From positions 29,283 through 65,192 of the forward strand of contig NZ_RAUX01000037.1 of the NCBI RefSeq assembly GCF_013464485.1: a stretch of 35,910 nucleotides of DNA, written 5' to 3'. The translations under genes were made by a program, and so were the position numbers. Below the pieces are notes generated by a model. The model searched no databases. It worked only from the letters and a program-made list of their open reading frames with translations, and was not told the DNA's origin. Within the stretch, counting starts at the first letter, position 1. Each line of letters opens with the position of its first letter. Below are positions 1 to 8,312 of the stretch, piece after piece. Source of the stretch: Stenotrophomonas maltophilia. GTDB taxonomy: Bacteria; Pseudomonadota; Gammaproteobacteria; Xanthomonadales; Xanthomonadaceae.

Positions 1-7
1 CACTACC

Positions 8-1555
8 GTGGCGGTGCACGCGGAGCACCGTCTTGCCGTAGTGGATCACGCCGCTGTGGCGCGGGCAGGGCTATGGTACGCCCATACGGCCTTGCGGATC
101 GGGGGATGCATGCCGGTAGTGCTGGCGCTGCTGTATGTGCTGTGCCACGGCTTGGTCGTGGCCCTGTGGCCGGGCCCCGCCGGTGCGGGTTCCTTCGTGT
201 TCCTGACCGGCGCGCCGCTGCTGGCGGCCATGGCCTGCCTGTGGCGGGCGCGCCGCGACCGCGCTGCACTGGGCTGGCGCGCCACTGCGCTGGCGTTGCT
301 GCTGTGGGCGGGTGGCATGGCCTTCAACATGATTGATTCGCTGGGCGCGGGCCGCGCTGATGTTACGCCGCAGGCCAGCCTGCTCCTCTACGTGCTGTAC
401 GGCGTGCCGTTGGTGTTCATCCTGGCCCGTGCGCGGCGTGAGCGGATGAGCATCAGCCTGATCGACGCGGCCATGGCCGCGCTGCTGGGCGTGCTGTTCT
501 TCGTGCACACCCAGTCGTTCGCCAGCCGCATCGATGTCGACGATCACGCGATGGCCAACATGCAGCGCATGTTCGATATCCAGAACCTGTGCATCGCGGT
601 GTTCGCCGTAGTGCGCTGGCTGGTCGGCGACGTTCCGGAGCGGCGCAACTTCTTCCGCGCGCTGGCGATGTACGCCGTCGTCTATCTGCTGGTGGCGTAC
701 TACATCAACCACTACACCGCGGAGCAGTCGTTCGGCGCCTACAACGATCTGCTGATCGACCTGCCGTTCCTGCTGCTGGCGTTGCTGGCAATCAGCCAGG
801 CGCCCGCGCCGACGTTCGTGATGCATCCGCGGTTGGCGCGAACCGTGCAGGCGGCCGGCCCGATGATCCTGCCGTTGCTGCTGCTGGTGGTCGGTACCCT
901 GGTGGTCGATCATGCGCGGCCGCTGGCGGTCACCGGTTTCGTGGTCGCAACGCTGGGTTTCGGCGTGCGCAGCATCCTGCTGCAGGTGGACCTGATGGAG
1001 CGGCAGGCATCGCTGGACCAGCTGGCGCGGCAGGATGGCCTGACCGGTGTTGCCAATCGTCGCGAGTTCGATGCACTGCTGTTGGCGGAATGGAACCGCG
1101 CGCGACGCGGCGGCAGCGAGCTGGGCCTGCTGTTGCTGGACATCGATCATTTCAAGGTCTTCAACGACCGTTACGGTCATCCTGCCGGCGACCGTTGCCT
1201 GCAGGCGGTGGCCGCGATCCTGAAGGCAACGGCCGGCCGCGCGGGCGACAGTGTCGCCCGCTATGGTGGCGAGGAATTTGCGGTGATTGTGTCTGGAAGC
1301 GCGCTGTCGGGGGTGCTGGCGCTGGCTGAACGCCTGCGCGAGGCGGTGGAGGCGCTGCCGCTGCCGGAAGGATCGGTCAGCATCAGCATCGGTGTGGGCT
1401 ACCTGCACCCGCCGGCGATGGCCAGCGCCGACCAGCTGCTGGCAGATGCCGATGCCGGCCTGTATGCGGCCAAGCGTGCTGGCCGCAACCAGGTGATCCT
1501 GCACGCGCACGTGCTTGATGACGAAGGCAGCACGCATGGCACGATGGATTGCTGA
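8..1555 (+). CDS. membrane-anchored diguanylate cyclase (GGDEF)
   Basis: Predicted to make cyclic di-GMP from two GTP at the inner membrane. The first 325 or so residues hold seven to nine hydrophobic segments with no recognisable sensor fold. The C-terminal 180 residues are a GGDEF domain: metal/substrate-binding LLDIDHFKVFND near residues 376-387 and the signature GGEEF at 420-424. An RxxD inhibitory site (R411-A-G-D414) sits exactly five residues before the signature, so product feedback inhibition is likely. There is no EAL domain. The start is uncertain: the frame opens with GTG at 8 at the very edge of the window, while an ATG at 110 has a GGGGG run just upstream and would begin at the first membrane segment. 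The gene faces 1610-2080 across a 54-bp gap. The catalytic call is firm; the signal sensed is unknown. Confidence 0.9.
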   Translation: MAVHAEHRLAVVDHAAVARAGLWYAHTALRIGGCMPVVLALLYVLCHGLVVALWPGPAGAGSFVFLTGAPLLAAMACLWRARRDRAALGWRATALALLLWAGGMAFNMIDSLGAGRADVTPQASLLLYVLYGVPLVFILARARRERMSISLIDAAMAALLGVLFFVHTQSFASRIDVDDHAMANMQRMFDIQNLCIAVFAVVRWLVGDVPERRNFFRALAMYAVVYLLVAYYINHYTAEQSFGAYNDLLIDLPFLLLALLAISQAPAPTFVMHPRLARTVQAAGPMILPLLLLVVGTLVVDHARPLAVTGFVVATLGFGVRSILLQVDLMERQASLDQLARQDGLTGVANRREFDALLLAEWNRARRGGSELGLLLLDIDHFKVFNDRYGHPAGDRCLQAVAAILKATAGRAGDSVARYGGEEFAVIVSGSALSGVLALAERLREAVEALPLPEGSVSISIGVGYLHPPAMASADQLLADADAGLYAAKRAGRNQVILHAHVLDDEGSTHGTMDC

Positions 1556-1609
1556 GGGCGACGCGTGATCAGTCCCGACGCGGAACAGCGTACATGGGGG
1601 GCGGATGGT

Positions 1610-2080
1610 TCATCGCTGCCGCAGCCATCCGGTGGGATCGAGCAGCCTCAGCCCGACCGGTGACAACGAGCGCTGCCGCAATGGCAGGTTTGCTGCCTGC
1701 ACCGCGACCGCGCAGCGGGCCAGTTGCTGGCGCAACGGGGCCAGCGTGTCGTCTTCGCGCGGCCGCGCATGCCGCCATTGTGCGATGCGCAACAGGCAGA
1801 CCAGCAGATCCAGCTCGCTGGCGGCAATGAAGGGTGACCCGGCCGGTAGCAGATCAATCGGGGCGGCGGGCGAGGCCAGCAGCGGCAGCAGGTTGATGAA
1901 CGCATCGCAGCCTTCAGGATCAAGGCCGAGGCCGCTCAGCTGTGCGAGTCCATCGGCCATGAGATCGGGCTCACGCAGCTGGCGTATCGCCGCCAGCAGC
2001 GCCTGCTCGCCACGGCCGAACTGGCGGCCGAAGGCACGGTAGCTGACCCGGGTGGGAAACAAGGGGGAACGGGAGGCCAT
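1610..2080 (-). CDS. hypothetical protein, second gene of a stress operon
   Basis: A 156-residue soluble protein that I do not recognise. It is rich in leucine, alanine and arginine, has no signal peptide, membrane span or cysteine-cluster motif, and is probably all-helical. The chosen ATG (2078-2080) lies 5 bp after the stop codon of the universal stress protein gene, so the two are very likely co-transcribed and translationally coupled. Starts further upstream in the frame would run deep into that gene. Its only functional hint is this partnership. It could be a small regulatory or stress-accessory protein. Confidence 0.7.
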   Translation of the reverse strand: MASRSPLFPTRVSYRAFGRQFGRGEQALLAAIRQLREPDLMADGLAQLSGLGLDPEGCDAFINLLPLLASPAAPIDLLPAGSPFIAASELDLLVCLLRIAQWRHARPREDDTLAPLRQQLARCAVAVQAANLPLRQRSLSPVGLRLLDPTGWLRQR

Positions 2081-2085
2081 GGCAG

Positions 2086-2532
2086 CTAGGGTTGTGGGTC
2101 GCGGGTTTCCACCAGCACGGGGCAGGGGGCGTGATCGATGGTCCATTGCCCGATCGAGGGTTCGAACAGGCGCTCCAGTCGGGACAGGTGGCGGTGGCCG
2201 ATCACGATCAGGTCGCACTTCAGGCGCCTGGCCTGGTCGCTGATGACTTCGCCGGGGTCGCCGGAGGGGATCTGCGCGATGGCATCGACGCCGCGCTCGC
2301 GCAGTTCGGCCAGGGCTTCGGCCAGCACCGCCTCGGCGCGGGAGCGCTGGCGGGCGGCTTCCGGGTACTCGATGCGGTCGGCTTCGCTGGCATCGGCGGC
2401 CAGCGCGAATTCGGGGTCGAGCACGCACAGCAGGTGCAGGCGGCTGCGGGGGCCGGCAATGGCTGCGGCCAGGTCCAGCACGCGTGCGTGCTGGGGGCCA
2501 CCGTCCAGGGCGACCAGCAGGGTATTGAACAT
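2086..2532 (-). CDS. universal stress protein, UspA family
   Basis: A 148-residue single UspA domain, the usual length for the family. It begins with the typical first strand (FNTLLVALDGG) and ends with the last strand (CPVLVETRD). The ATP-binding Usp signature G-x2-G-x9-G-S/T is only partly kept: the loop reads GHRHLSRLERLFEPSIGQW. ATP binding is therefore doubtful, and it may belong to the non-ATP-binding type. The ATG at 2530-2532 is preceded by a GGAGA ribosome-binding site. An in-frame extension to 2622 would run into the divergent promoter region and is not favoured. It is divergent from the LysR gene and leads a two-gene operon with 1610-2080. Confidence 0.88.
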   Translation of the reverse strand: MFNTLLVALDGGPQHARVLDLAAAIAGPRSRLHLLCVLDPEFALAADASEADRIEYPEAARQRSRAEAVLAEALAELRERGVDAIAQIPSGDPGEVISDQARRLKCDLIVIGHRHLSRLERLFEPSIGQWTIDHAPCPVLVETRDPQP

Positions 2533-2608
2533 GGATGTCTCCTTGGCAGACCGGGGATGGTCGCCGATGTCACTGCGCGCACCCATGCCGTGCGCGGCAG
2601 TCAATGAA

Positions 2609-2621
2609 TGCGTAAAACGCA
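2609..2621. promoter_or_regulatory. candidate LysR-type operator (T-N11-A dyad)
   Basis: TGCGTAAAACGCA is a 5-bp inverted repeat around a 3-bp centre and fits the LysR-family T-N11-A rule exactly. It lies in the divergent region between the stress operon and the LysR gene, 52 bp before the regulator's ATG. That is a typical position for autoregulation. No footprint data; this is inferred from pattern and place. Confidence 0.4.
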
Positions 2622-2673
2622 ATCCACTGTGGTTACAAGTGTCGTAGAGTCATCTGATTTACTGGAGACTGTC

Positions 2674-3591
2674 ATGCCCCTGCCGGACCTGAACCTGTTG
2701 CTGGCACTGGACGTGCTGATTGACGAATGCAGCGTGGCAGCCGCCGCGCGGCGGATGAACCTGAGCGCGCCGGCGATGAGCCGTACCTTGGGCCGGATCC
2801 GCACCGCGCTGGGCGACCCGGTGCTGGTGCGTGCCGGCCGCGGTCTGGCCCCCACGCCCCGCGCGCTGCAGCTGCGTGAGCAGGTCCGCGATGTGATCGA
2901 GCAGGCCCACCGTGTGTTCAACGCCGGTCGCGAGATCGACCTGCGCACCCTGGAGCGCACCTTCAATGTCCGCGCCAATGATGTCTTCATCGGTGGATTC
3001 GGGGGACGCCTGCGTGAACTGTTCCGCCAGCAGGCGCCGCGCGCGGTACTGCGCTTCGTGCCCGAGGGCGATACCGACGACGACGCGATGGCGCAGGGCC
3101 GGATCGACCTGTACATCAGCACCGCCGGCAAGCATGCACCCGATACCAAGGTGCAGAACCTGTTCAGTACCTCGTTCATGGGCGCCGCGCGCGAAGATCA
3201 TCCGTTGTTCGATGAGGAGATCAGCGCCGAGCGTTTTGCTGCCTGCGACCACATCGCGGTGTCGCGGCGGGGGCTGCCGCGTGGCCCGATCGATGACGAC
3301 CTGGCCACGCTGGGCCTGCAGCGGCGGGTGGCGCTGATCAGCCCGACCTTCCACGGCGCGATCTTCGCTGCCGCCGAGTCGGACCTGATCCTGCCGCAGA
3401 TGCCGAGCGTGATGCTGGAGCGGATCGTCAGCATGCGCCTGCCGCTGCGCCTGTTCCCGCTGCCGATCCCGGTGCGCACCGCCGCCATCGTGCAGGCCTG
3501 GCACCCGCGGCTGGACAACGATGCTGCGCACCAGTGGCTGCGGCGCTCGATCAAGACCATGTGCGAAAGCGCAGGGGAGGCTCCGCGCTGA
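2674..3591 (+). CDS. LysR-family transcriptional regulator
   Basis: A 305-residue LysR-type regulator. The N-terminal winged helix-turn-helix is clear in the first 60 residues (ALDVLIDECSVAAAARRM, then LSAPAMSRTLGRIR, then DPVLVRAGRGLAPTPRA). It is followed by a substrate-binding domain of normal length with no missing part. The ATG at 2674 has a good GGAG site nine bases upstream; an in-frame ATG at 2608 would add 22 residues unlike the family and would overlap the candidate operator. It stands upstream of and in line with the three efflux-pump genes. It probably controls the pump in response to a pump substrate or aromatic inducer. The ligand cannot be told from sequence. Confidence 0.92.
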   Translation: MPLPDLNLLLALDVLIDECSVAAAARRMNLSAPAMSRTLGRIRTALGDPVLVRAGRGLAPTPRALQLREQVRDVIEQAHRVFNAGREIDLRTLERTFNVRANDVFIGGFGGRLRELFRQQAPRAVLRFVPEGDTDDDAMAQGRIDLYISTAGKHAPDTKVQNLFSTSFMGAAREDHPLFDEEISAERFAACDHIAVSRRGLPRGPIDDDLATLGLQRRVALISPTFHGAIFAAAESDLILPQMPSVMLERIVSMRLPLRLFPLPIPVRTAAIVQAWHPRLDNDAAHQWLRRSIKTMCESAGEAPR

Positions 3592-3599
3592 CACTTTCA

Positions 3600-3619
3600 T
3601 GCGTGCGCGTGACGCACGC
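3600..3619. promoter_or_regulatory. candidate operator upstream of efflux operon
   Basis: Just after the LysR stop codon lies an inverted repeat, GCGTGCG / CGCACGC around a 5-bp centre (3601-3619). It contains the same half-sites, TGCGT and ACGCA, as the dyad at 2609-2621, but spaced by 7 bp instead of 3. A weak promoter may follow (TTTTCG at 3641, TAGACT at 3663, 16-bp spacer). Shared half-sites suggest one regulator for both places. Confidence 0.35.
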
Positions 3620-3700
3620 CTGGGATGCGGGCTGCGCCATTTTTCGCAGGGTGCCAGCTCCCTAGACTGCGCTCCCCGGAGTTTCACTAAGCGCATTCCA

Positions 3701-3748
3701 ATGACCCCCAACATGCCGTGCACTGCACGGATCGGTGCCCGGCGATGA
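3701..3748 (+). other. possible 15-codon leader ORF overlapping the pump start
   Basis: An ATG at 3701 opens a 15-codon frame whose TGA overlaps the ATG of the MFS gene as ATGA (3745-3748). The MFS start has no convincing ribosome-binding site of its own, so translation could be delivered by re-initiation from this leader. The leader also lacks a strong site, so it may be chance. Confidence 0.2.
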
Positions 3749-5274
3749 GTACGCCGGCCGCCGCTGTCCCGGCCGCTGCTGCGCCCCGTCCTGCCGCCGC
3801 CCCCGGGCTCGACCGCCGCGTTCTGGTCGGCCTGTGTGGCGTGCTGCTGGCGGTGCTGGTGTCGGGCTTCAACGAGAACATCACCAAGGTCGCCCTGGCC
3901 GACATCCGCGGTGCGATGGGTTTCAGCGTCGATGACGGCAGCTGGATCGTCGCCCTCTACAGCGCGATGTCGGTCAGCGCGATGGCCTTCGCCCCGTGGT
4001 GTGCCGCCACCTTCTCGCTGCGCCGCTTCGCGCTGGCGATGATCGGTGGCTTCATGGTGCTGGGCGTGCTCTGCCCGCTTGCCCCGAACCTGCAGGTGTT
4101 CCTGCTGCTGCGCGCGCTGCAGGGGCTGTGTGGTGGTGCGCTGCCGCCGCTGCTGATGAGCGTGGCACTGCGCTTCCTGCCGCCCGGCATCAAGCTGTAT
4201 GGTCTGGCGGGCTACGCGTTGACCGCTACCTTCGGCCCGAGCATGGGCACGCCGCTGGCCGCGTTCTGGGTCGAGCAGGTGGGCTGGCACTGGGCGTTCT
4301 GGCAGATCGTGCCGTACTGCCTGGCCGCCATGGCGATGGTCAGCTGGGGCCTGCCACAGGACCCGCTGCGGCTCGAACGCTTCGCCCAGTTCGATACGGT
4401 CGGCCTGCTGCTCGGCCTGCCGGCGCTGGTGCTGCTGGTGCTGGGCCTGGTGCAGGGCCCGCGCCTGAACTGGTTCGACTCGCCGATGATCACCCTGATG
4501 ATCGGTGGCGGCGCCGGTCTGATGGTGCTGTTCATGATCAATGAATGGTTCCACCCGCTGCCGTTCTTCAAGCTGCAGCTGCTGGCCAACCGCAACCTCA
4601 GCTACTCGCTGGTGACGCTGGGCGGCGTGCTGTTCGTGCTACTGGCGGTGATCTCGATTCCCTCCGGATTCCTGGCCAGCGTGCAGGGCTACCGGCCATT
4701 GCAGACCGCACCGATGCTGCTGTGGGTGGCGCTGCCACAGGTGATCGCGCTGCCGCTGGTGGCGGCGCTGCTGAACATCCGCGCGGTGGATTGCCGCTGG
4801 GTGCAGGCCACCGGCCTGGCGATGCTGGCCCTGGCCTGCTGGCTGGGCTCGCACCTGGACGTGGCCTGGATCCGTGACAACTTCCTGTGGGTGCAGCTGC
4901 TGCAGGTGTTCGCACAACCCATGGCAGTGCTGCCGCTGCTGATGCTGGCCACCGGCGGCCTTGCGCCGCAGGACGGCCCGTTCGCCTCGGCGTGGTTCAA
5001 CACGGTCAAGGGTTTCGCTGCGGTGCTCGCCAGCGGCGTACTGGATGCCGTCGCCCAGGGCCGCCGCCACTTCCATTCCACCGTGCTGGTCGACCGCCTG
5101 GGCGAGCAACCGTGGCTGGCCGATGGCCCGCAGCTCGGCGCGCGCCTGCATGCACAGGTGCAGGCGCTGACCTCGGCCGACCTGTACTGGGTGGTCGCGC
5201 TGGTGGCGCTGGCCTTCATTCCCCTCATTGCCTGGATGCCCACCCGCATCCACCCGCCACGTGCCGTGGCCTGA
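3745..5274 (+). CDS. MFS multidrug efflux transporter, DHA2 (EmrB/QacA-like, 14 TM)
   Basis: A 509-residue inner-membrane proton/drug antiporter with a hydrophobic profile fitting 14 membrane segments. That is the size of EmrB/FarB pumps rather than 12-TM carriers. The first segment carries the DHA2-like stretch GFNENITKVALADIRGAMGF followed by WIVALYSAM, and the motif-A loop precedes a RRFALAMIGG segment. A proline/alanine-rich N-terminal tail (residues 2-25) precedes the first span. The gene is followed after 20 bp by an HlyD-family adaptor and then an outer-membrane factor, so it should work as the energised part of a tripartite pump spanning both membranes. A GTG at 3718 would add nine residues; ATG 3745 is preferred. 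Substrates are unknown; relatives export hydrophobic drugs and fatty acids. Confidence 0.92.
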   Translation: MSTPAAAVPAAAAPRPAAAPGLDRRVLVGLCGVLLAVLVSGFNENITKVALADIRGAMGFSVDDGSWIVALYSAMSVSAMAFAPWCAATFSLRRFALAMIGGFMVLGVLCPLAPNLQVFLLLRALQGLCGGALPPLLMSVALRFLPPGIKLYGLAGYALTATFGPSMGTPLAAFWVEQVGWHWAFWQIVPYCLAAMAMVSWGLPQDPLRLERFAQFDTVGLLLGLPALVLLVLGLVQGPRLNWFDSPMITLMIGGGAGLMVLFMINEWFHPLPFFKLQLLANRNLSYSLVTLGGVLFVLLAVISIPSGFLASVQGYRPLQTAPMLLWVALPQVIALPLVAALLNIRAVDCRWVQATGLAMLALACWLGSHLDVAWIRDNFLWVQLLQVFAQPMAVLPLLMLATGGLAPQDGPFASAWFNTVKGFAAVLASGVLDAVAQGRRHFHSTVLVDRLGEQPWLADGPQLGARLHAQVQALTSADLYWVVALVALAFIPLIAWMPTRIHPPRAVA

Positions 5275-5294
5275 ACCTTTCGCAGGAACCCCTC

Positions 5295-6377
5295 ATGACG
5301 ATCAATCGAACCACTCTCCACACCGGCCTGGGCCTGGGCGTACTGGCCCTGGCCATCGGCGCCTGGCTGCTGCTGCGAGACTCTGGCCACCAGAGCACCA
5401 ACAATGCGTACGTCGTGGCCGACTACACCCTGGTGGCTCCGAAGATTCCCGGCTTCGTCAGTGCCGTGGACGTGGAGGACAACCAGTCGGTGAAGGCCGG
5501 AGACGTGCTGGCCCGCATCGACGACCGTGACTACCAGGTGGCGCTGCAGGCGGCCCGTGCCGACCTTGCCAACGCCCGCGCACAGCTCGCCAACGCACAG
5601 GCCGCACTGGCCCAGCAGGATTCGCTGATCGAGCAGGCCAGGGCCAGTGTTGATGTCAGCCGTTCCGAACTGACCCTGGCCAGTGCCGACCAGCAGCGCT
5701 ACCGCGAACTGGCCCGTGACGGCGCCGGAACCGTACAGAACGCGCAGCAGGCGCAGTCCAAGCAGGCCGTGGCCAGTGCCCACCTGCAGCAGGGCCAGGC
5801 GGCGCTGTCGACCGCGCGCCAGCGCACCGACATCCTGACCGCCGGTGTGCAGGCTGCGCAGGCCGCGGTGCAACGCGCGGAAGCGGCGCAGGCCCGCGCC
5901 GAACTGGATCTGTCGCACACCGTGCTGCGTGCACCGATCGACGGCATGGTCGGTCGTCGTGCAGTGCGCGTAGGTGCCTACCTGACCCCGGGCACCCCGG
6001 TGGCCGCGGTGGTGCCGCTGAAGCGTGCCTTCGTGGTCGCCAACTTCCAGGAAACACAGATGACCCGCATGCAGGCCGGCCAGCAGGTCGAACTGAAGGT
6101 GGACGTGTTCCCGGGCAAGCCACTGCGCGGGCACATCGACAGCATCGCGCCGGCCACCGGCGTCACCTTCGCCGCCGTGGCACCGGAGAACGCCACCGGC
6201 AACTTCACCAAGGTGGTGCAGCGCATTCCGGTGAAGATCGTGCTGGAGCCGGGTCAGCCGCTGCTGGACCAGCTGCGTGCCGGCATGTCGGTGGAAGCCA
6301 GTGTCGACCTGGGCAGCCGTGCACGCGCGCAGAGCGTGCAGCACAGTCCGGGCCATGCGGCCGGGGAGGGTGCATGA
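5295..6377 (+). CDS. HlyD/EmrA-family periplasmic adaptor subunit
   Basis: A 360-residue membrane-fusion protein. One N-terminal membrane anchor (residues about 10-27, ending LLLRDSG) is followed by the family start STNNAYVVADYTLVAPKIPGFV. Next comes the first lipoyl half (VKAGDVLARIDDRDY) and an alanine/glutamine-rich coiled-coil hairpin (about 85-210). The second lipoyl half (LDLSHTVLRAPIDGMV) and the beta-barrel (PVAAVVPLKRAFVVANFQE) follow. It should bridge the MFS pump and the outer-membrane channel. ATG 5295 has an AGGAA site. Its TGA overlaps the next ATG as ATGA (6374-6377), indicating tight co-translation with the channel. Confidence 0.94.
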   Translation: MTINRTTLHTGLGLGVLALAIGAWLLLRDSGHQSTNNAYVVADYTLVAPKIPGFVSAVDVEDNQSVKAGDVLARIDDRDYQVALQAARADLANARAQLANAQAALAQQDSLIEQARASVDVSRSELTLASADQQRYRELARDGAGTVQNAQQAQSKQAVASAHLQQGQAALSTARQRTDILTAGVQAAQAAVQRAEAAQARAELDLSHTVLRAPIDGMVGRRAVRVGAYLTPGTPVAAVVPLKRAFVVANFQETQMTRMQAGQQVELKVDVFPGKPLRGHIDSIAPATGVTFAAVAPENATGNFTKVVQRIPVKIVLEPGQPLLDQLRAGMSVEASVDLGSRARAQSVQHSPGHAAGEGA

Positions 6378-7786
6378 GCGCAGTCACCTTGTTCCGCACC
6401 TTCGTTGCGGCCAGCCTGTGCACGGCCCTGGCTGCCTGCACGATGGGCCCGGACTTCGTGCGCCCACAGGCGGAACTGCCCAGTCACTGGCAGGGCGAGG
6501 CCGTCGCCGGCAATGCCATCGACCAGGACGCCGCCTGGTGGGCTGGTTTCGACGACCCGTTGCTGGGCCAGCTGGCCAGCCAGGTGCTGGAGGCCAACCT
6601 GGACCTGCAGCTGGCGGCCAACCGCGTGCAGCAGAGCCGCGCCGCGCGTGGCATCACCGCTGCTGACCGTCTTCCGAGCGTCGGTGCCAGCGTCAGTGGT
6701 ACGCGTGCACGCAACAGCGAGGTGGGCTTGAACGATCCGTCCGGCAACGGCGGTCGTGATGACTATGGGCTGTTCCAGGCCGGCATCGGCCTGAGCTGGG
6801 AACTGGATCTGTGGGGGCGCGTGCGCCGCCAGGTGGAAGCCGCCGATGCACGCGTGCAGATGGCCGAGGAGGACGCCCATGCGGTGCGCATCGCGCTGCT
6901 GGCGGAAACCGCGCGTGACTACCTGCAGCTGCGTGCAACGCGGCAGTTGCTGGCGATCACCGAGGATAACCTCAGCATCGCCCACGACATCAAGCGCCTG
7001 ACGGAAGCACGCCAACGCCAGGGCGTTGCAAGCACGCTTCAGGTGTCCAGTGCGGCGGCGCAGGTGGCATCGCTGCAGGCACGCATCGCGCCATTGCGGC
7101 ATCGTGAATCGCAGTTGCGCAATGCACTGGCGTTCCTGCTGGCGCAGCCTCCGCAGGCACTGGATGCGCAGCTGCAGAATGCACGCCGTGACTGGCCCGC
7201 ACTGCCGGCCGTTGCGGTGGGGCTGCCCAGCGAACTGGCCGAGCGTCGCCCGGACATCCGCCGTGCCGAAGCGGCATTGCATGCCGCAACGGCGGGCATC
7301 GGCGTGGCCAAGGCCAGTTTCCTGCCGCGCATCACCTTGAACGGCGACGCAGGCTTCCAGGCCAAGCAACTGGATGATCTGGATGGCTGGAACGCACATC
7401 GCTTCAGCATCGGGCCGTCGATCAGTCTGCCGATCTTCCAGGGCGGCCGGCTGAAGGCCAGCCTCGCGTTGAGCAAGCTGCAGCAGCAACAGTCGTCGCT
7501 GCATTTCCAGCGCACGGTGCTGCAGGCCTGGCATGAAGTGGACGACGCCATCGATGGCTACGCCGCCGAACAGCAGCGCACCGTGCAGCTGCACGTGTCG
7601 GTGGACGAAAGCGAGACCGCGCTGGGTGCGGCGCGCCGGCAGTACCAGGCCGGCGTTGTCGACATGCTGGACGTGCTGACCACCCAGCGCATCGCACTGG
7701 ACAACCAGGCCGCGCTGGCCAACAGCCAGGCCACGGCCGCGATCGCACGGGTGGAGCTGTACCGCGCGCTGGGTGGCGGCTGGTAG
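6374..7786 (+). CDS. NodT-family outer-membrane efflux lipoprotein
   Basis: A 470-residue TolC-like outer-membrane factor of the NodT/OprM type. Residues 1-22 form a lipoprotein signal with lipobox LAAC, so Cys22 is probably acylated. The mature start CTMGPDFVRPQAELPSHW matches the family's C-x-x-G-P-x-Y/F-x-x-P pattern. Two outer-membrane-efflux repeats follow, with the typical SVGASVSGTRARN, WELDLWGRVRRQVEAADA and ELAERRPDIRRAEAALHAATAGIGVAKASFLPRI-like segments (the last spread over about residues 280-320). It completes the pump and closes the operon. The stop codon TAG is part of a GTAG tetranucleotide, and a hairpin and a REP pair follow directly. Confidence 0.94.
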   Translation: MSAVTLFRTFVAASLCTALAACTMGPDFVRPQAELPSHWQGEAVAGNAIDQDAAWWAGFDDPLLGQLASQVLEANLDLQLAANRVQQSRAARGITAADRLPSVGASVSGTRARNSEVGLNDPSGNGGRDDYGLFQAGIGLSWELDLWGRVRRQVEAADARVQMAEEDAHAVRIALLAETARDYLQLRATRQLLAITEDNLSIAHDIKRLTEARQRQGVASTLQVSSAAAQVASLQARIAPLRHRESQLRNALAFLLAQPPQALDAQLQNARRDWPALPAVAVGLPSELAERRPDIRRAEAALHAATAGIGVAKASFLPRITLNGDAGFQAKQLDDLDGWNAHRFSIGPSISLPIFQGGRLKASLALSKLQQQQSSLHFQRTVLQAWHEVDDAIDGYAAEQQRTVQLHVSVDESETALGAARRQYQAGVVDMLDVLTTQRIALDNQAALANSQATAAIARVELYRALGGGW

Positions 7787-7797
7787 GGAAATTGAAA

Positions 7798-7816
7798 CGC
7801 CGGGCCATGCCCGGCG
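7798..7816. repeat. short GC hairpin, CGCCGGGC-CAT-GCCCGGCG
   Basis: A perfect 8-bp stem with a 3-nt loop, 12 bp after the outer-membrane factor stop. A near-identical copy (loop CAC) is at 28820-28838, and related hairpins are at 32028-32052, 27492-27510 and inside 21931-21965. It has no T-run, so it is more likely an mRNA-stabilising or pausing hairpin than a full terminator. Confidence 0.7.
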
Positions 7817-7824
7817 GCTCGTCG

Positions 7825-7884
7825 GTAGTTGCCAACCTTGGTTGGCAGCATTTCTCAGAGGCGCCAACCAAGGTTGGCGCCTAC
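7825..7884. repeat. REP pair with GTAG heads, stem GCCAACCTTGGTTGGC
   Basis: Two palindromes share the core CCAACCTTGGTTGG or its reverse. The first has GTAG at 7825-7828 then a stem at 7831-7846. The second has a stem at 7860-7881 then CTAC at 7881-7884. The heads point outward, making a tail-to-tail doublet between two convergent genes. This matches the SMAG-type REP layout known from S. maltophilia. It could act as a two-way transcription barrier. Confidence 0.8.
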
Positions 7885-7896
7885 CAGAGCGTGGCC

Positions 7897-8235
7897 TCAA
7901 CGCACGTCGCGCAGTTCCCAATGGTGGCCGGCCAGCAGGCGCAGGCGCTGCTTGAAGACGTCGCTGTCGATGCGGGTGGTGGCCACCAGGTTGATGCGCA
8001 GGTCCTTCTGCTCGCCGGTCACGGTGGCCTCCGGGTCGGTCACGCCCCACTGCGGTTCCACCGCATCCGGGTCGGGCTGCTTGGCCTTCCAGCGCTCGAA
8101 CAGCGTGCCGTGGCGCAGGGCGTCCTGCAGCTCTTCGGCGAAACCGGCGGCGCCCTGCGAATGGAAGGACAGGTCAGGGTCGTTGCCGCGGGCCCTGGAC
8201 GGGTCGGGCAGGCTGATGTGGTACTGCGCAGGCAT
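7897..8235 (-). CDS. conserved-looking small cytoplasmic protein, unknown
   Basis: A 112-residue polar protein with no cysteine, signal peptide or membrane span. The ATG at 8233-8235 has a strong AAGGAGA site. An in-frame extension to 8316 runs into the end of the DegV gene and is disfavoured. The middle is charged and proline-rich (RWKAKQPDPDAVEPQWGVTDPEA), while the ends look like beta-strands (QYHISLPDPSR; KDLRINLVATTRIDSDVFKQRL). I do not recognise the family. It lies 77 bp downstream of the DegV gene on the same strand and may be expressed separately. Confidence 0.75.
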   Translation of the reverse strand: MPAQYHISLPDPSRARGNDPDLSFHSQGAAGFAEELQDALRHGTLFERWKAKQPDPDAVEPQWGVTDPEATVTGEQKDLRINLVATTRIDSDVFKQRLRLLAGHHWELRDVR

Positions 8236-8312
8236 GGAGTTCTCCTTGATGTGCGGGAAGACTGACACAACCGCGGTGGAATCGATGTGCAGATCCGCGC
8301 GGCGATGGGGCC

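Noticed and set aside
71-1537. 488-codon frame antisense to the diguanylate cyclase
   Set aside because: Shadow of the GGDEF gene; no start context and biased composition.
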